A stretch of 64,000 nt of DNA from Flavobacterium sp. N502540 (GTDB lineage Bacteria; Bacteroidota; Bacteroidia; Flavobacteriales; Flavobacteriaceae): positions 3,348,001-3,412,000 of the forward strand of contig NZ_CP110012.1 of assembly GCF_025947365.1 (NCBI RefSeq), given 5' to 3'. Each line of letters begins with the position of its first letter. The first letter of the stretch is position 1. A program made the translations under genes and the position numbers. Shown here piece after piece: positions 62,983 to 64,000 of this stretch. The notes beneath the pieces were generated by a model. It saw only the letters and a program-made list of their open reading frames with translations. It was not told the origin of the DNA and ran no database searches.

Positions 62983-63639
62983 ATGGGCAAATTATTTTTA
63001 TCATTCATTTTATTGCTATTAATCCCAAATAAAACGGAGAATAATATCGCTGCCGATATTGATGGTAATAAATACACAATAATTAAAATCGACAAATATT
63101 TAATTTCAAATCAAAATTTAAATGTAAGTCATTTCAGAAATGGTGACGTAATACCTGAAGTAAAAACAATACAAGAATGGAGAAAGTATGGCAAATTAAA
63201 AAAGCCAGCTTGGTGTTATCATGAAAGTAATGAAAAGAATAAGAAAAAAATCGGGAAAATTTATAATGGATTCGCTGTCAATGATCCAAGAGGTTTATGT
63301 CCCAACGGATTTCATATTCCGACGCATAAAGAATGGAAAGAAATAATTACATCTTTAGGAGGATATGACAATGCAGGATTACATTTAAAATCTAAAAATT
63401 GGGATGGAGATAATAGTTCCGAATTTAATGCTGTTCCGGGCGGTTACAGGAGTACTGTAAATGAAATTGATTTTTATCCATTAGACTATTGTGTGTTATT
63501 TTGGGGTACAAAAGTACAGGTAAGTAAAAACAGTAATGATTTTATCGGTTTGATGGATGGCGACAATTCAGTTAATGGAGAAGTTACCGCACATACATCA
63601 GAGAATGGAATGTATGTTCGATTTATTAAAAATAATTGA
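62983..63639 (+). CDS. FISUMP (Fibrobacter succinogenes major paralogous) domain protein
   Basis: A 218-residue protein with a possible signal peptide (residues 1-18, LFLSFILLLLIPN). The FISUMP domain shows WCYHESNEKNKKKIGKIYNGFAVNDPRGLCPNGFHIPTHKEWKEIITSLGGYDNAGLHLKSKNWDG and FNAVPGGYRS. These domains are in many secreted proteins of Bacteroidota and Fibrobacteres; no enzymatic function is known. It lies between two ELWxxDGT paralogues; GC-richer sequences flank it (62910-62945, 63655-63680), suggesting insertion. Confidence 0.82.
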   Translation: MGKLFLSFILLLLIPNKTENNIAADIDGNKYTIIKIDKYLISNQNLNVSHFRNGDVIPEVKTIQEWRKYGKLKKPAWCYHESNEKNKKKIGKIYNGFAVNDPRGLCPNGFHIPTHKEWKEIITSLGGYDNAGLHLKSKNWDGDNSSEFNAVPGGYRSTVNEIDFYPLDYCVLFWGTKVQVSKNSNDFIGLMDGDNSVNGEVTAHTSENGMYVRFIKNN

Positions 63640-63684
63640 TAAAAAGTATTTACCAATACGCTCGCGCTCATGGCGGATATGGAA

Positions 63685-63712
63685 AACCTCTCAGAAATGG
63701 GAGGTTTTTTTG
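63685..63712 (+). terminator. Terminator after the FISUMP gene
   Basis: AACCTCTC pairs with GGGAGGTT around AGAAAT (63685-63705), followed by six T's and TGTTGAT. It is almost the same hairpin as at 60989. Confidence 0.75.
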
Positions 63713-63767
63713 TTGATAGATTCGTATTTGAGTTCCATATACTATAAAAACACTTCTGAAATTCTTA

Positions 63768-63775
63768 TATATTTG
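63768..63775 (+). promoter_or_regulatory. -7 box of the second ELWxxDGT gene
   Basis: TATATTTG in the context TTATATATTTGC, 24 bp before the ATG at 63799, repeating the arrangement before the first paralogue. Confidence 0.45.
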
Positions 63776-63798
63776 CCTTCGAAATTTAACTGATCTGA

Positions 63799-64000
63799 AT
63801 GAAAACAAAACTACTTTTATTTCTTTTTATTATAATAATTGGAAAAATTGATGCTCAACAGCAGATTTATTCATTTAACTATAATTACCCTGTTCGATAT
63901 ATTGAATATAACGACAATATCTTTTTTTTAGCGGGAAACGAAGATACTGGCCGTGAAATATGGAAAAGCAATGGAACTCCCGAAGGCACATCTCTGGTTA
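63799..64000 (+). CDS. ELWxxDGT-repeat protein, paralogue (partial, N-terminal 67 residues)
   Basis: The frame starts MKTKLLLFLFIIIIGKIDAQ, a signal peptide very like that of the gene at 61234. It is followed by QQIYSFNYNYPVRYIEYNDNIFFLAGNEDTGREIWKSNGTPEGTSLV, with one ELWxxDGT-type repeat. It runs off the right edge. It is the second member of a tandem pair, with the FISUMP gene inserted between. Confidence 0.85.
   Translation, partial: MKTKLLLFLFIIIIGKIDAQQQIYSFNYNYPVRYIEYNDNIFFLAGNEDTGREIWKSNGTPEGTSLV

Overview
The window is typical chromosome of a Flavobacterium-like member of the Bacteroidota. The base composition is AT-rich, and several genes have TTTG / TAnnTTTG promoter boxes in place of sigma70 -35/-10 boxes. 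Type IX secretion (T9SS) cargo and PorP/SprF proteins, CarboxypepD-type TonB receptors, DUF1573, DUF4197 and FISUMP proteins, and many SPII lipoproteins all fit. No rRNA, tRNA or CRISPR array was seen. Family names come from reading the protein sequences; no database search was run.

Layout. 1-8.4 kb: the end of an aminotransferase, a two-lobed aspartyl protease with PDZ, then a T9SS/gliding-type locus (secreted adhesin-like protein, PorP/SprF, OmpA/TPR/PD40 protein) and a lipoprotein. 8.5-14 kb: DUF1573 protein, valS, a GyrI-like protein and an APC permease. 14-22.4 kb: a metal/siderophore uptake locus with two TonB-dependent receptors, a DUF4198 periplasmic protein, a PepSY membrane protein and a divergent AraC regulator, with recognisable promoters on three units. 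22.5-33.5 kb: an MFS exporter, a lipoprotein, topB, an S9 peptidase, a DUF5995 protein, a zinc-ribbon-like membrane protein, a 272-bp tandem repeat array built of REP-like hairpins, an XRE regulator with a 32-bp perfect palindrome, and a secreted RidA-like protein. 33.7-37.3 kb: a very AT-rich accessory island with a Dam-type methylase, a membrane protein and a DndB-like DGQHR protein as a tight operon, followed by a second membrane protein and a retropepsin-like protease. This is the best candidate here for an undescribed (possibly defence or DNA-modification) system. 37.6-45 kb: a structured intergenic element, prfA and an envelope-stress cluster (AraC, response regulator, CHASE3-PAS histidine kinase, DUF4142, porin, lmo0937-type, YtxH, holin-like). 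45.4-57.2 kb: an OmpA protein with thrombospondin type 3 repeats, pyrF, a metal-binding protein, katG, purU, DUF4197, Coa1-like and L,D-transpeptidase genes. 57.5-64 kb: fused isobutyryl-CoA mutase icmF, then two ELWxxDGT-repeat T9SS proteins (the second cut by the window edge) flanking a FISUMP protein.

The intergenic DNA is rich in short repeat families: REP-like GTAG hairpins, CCCGACAG/CTGTCGGG terminators, GCCACGAATTC inverted repeats, degenerate 'aaaggttctgag' strings, GCAAAGTTC and CTGAAAC repeats, and a GTCATTTCGAC-bounded element. They mostly sit at gene ends, often between convergent genes.
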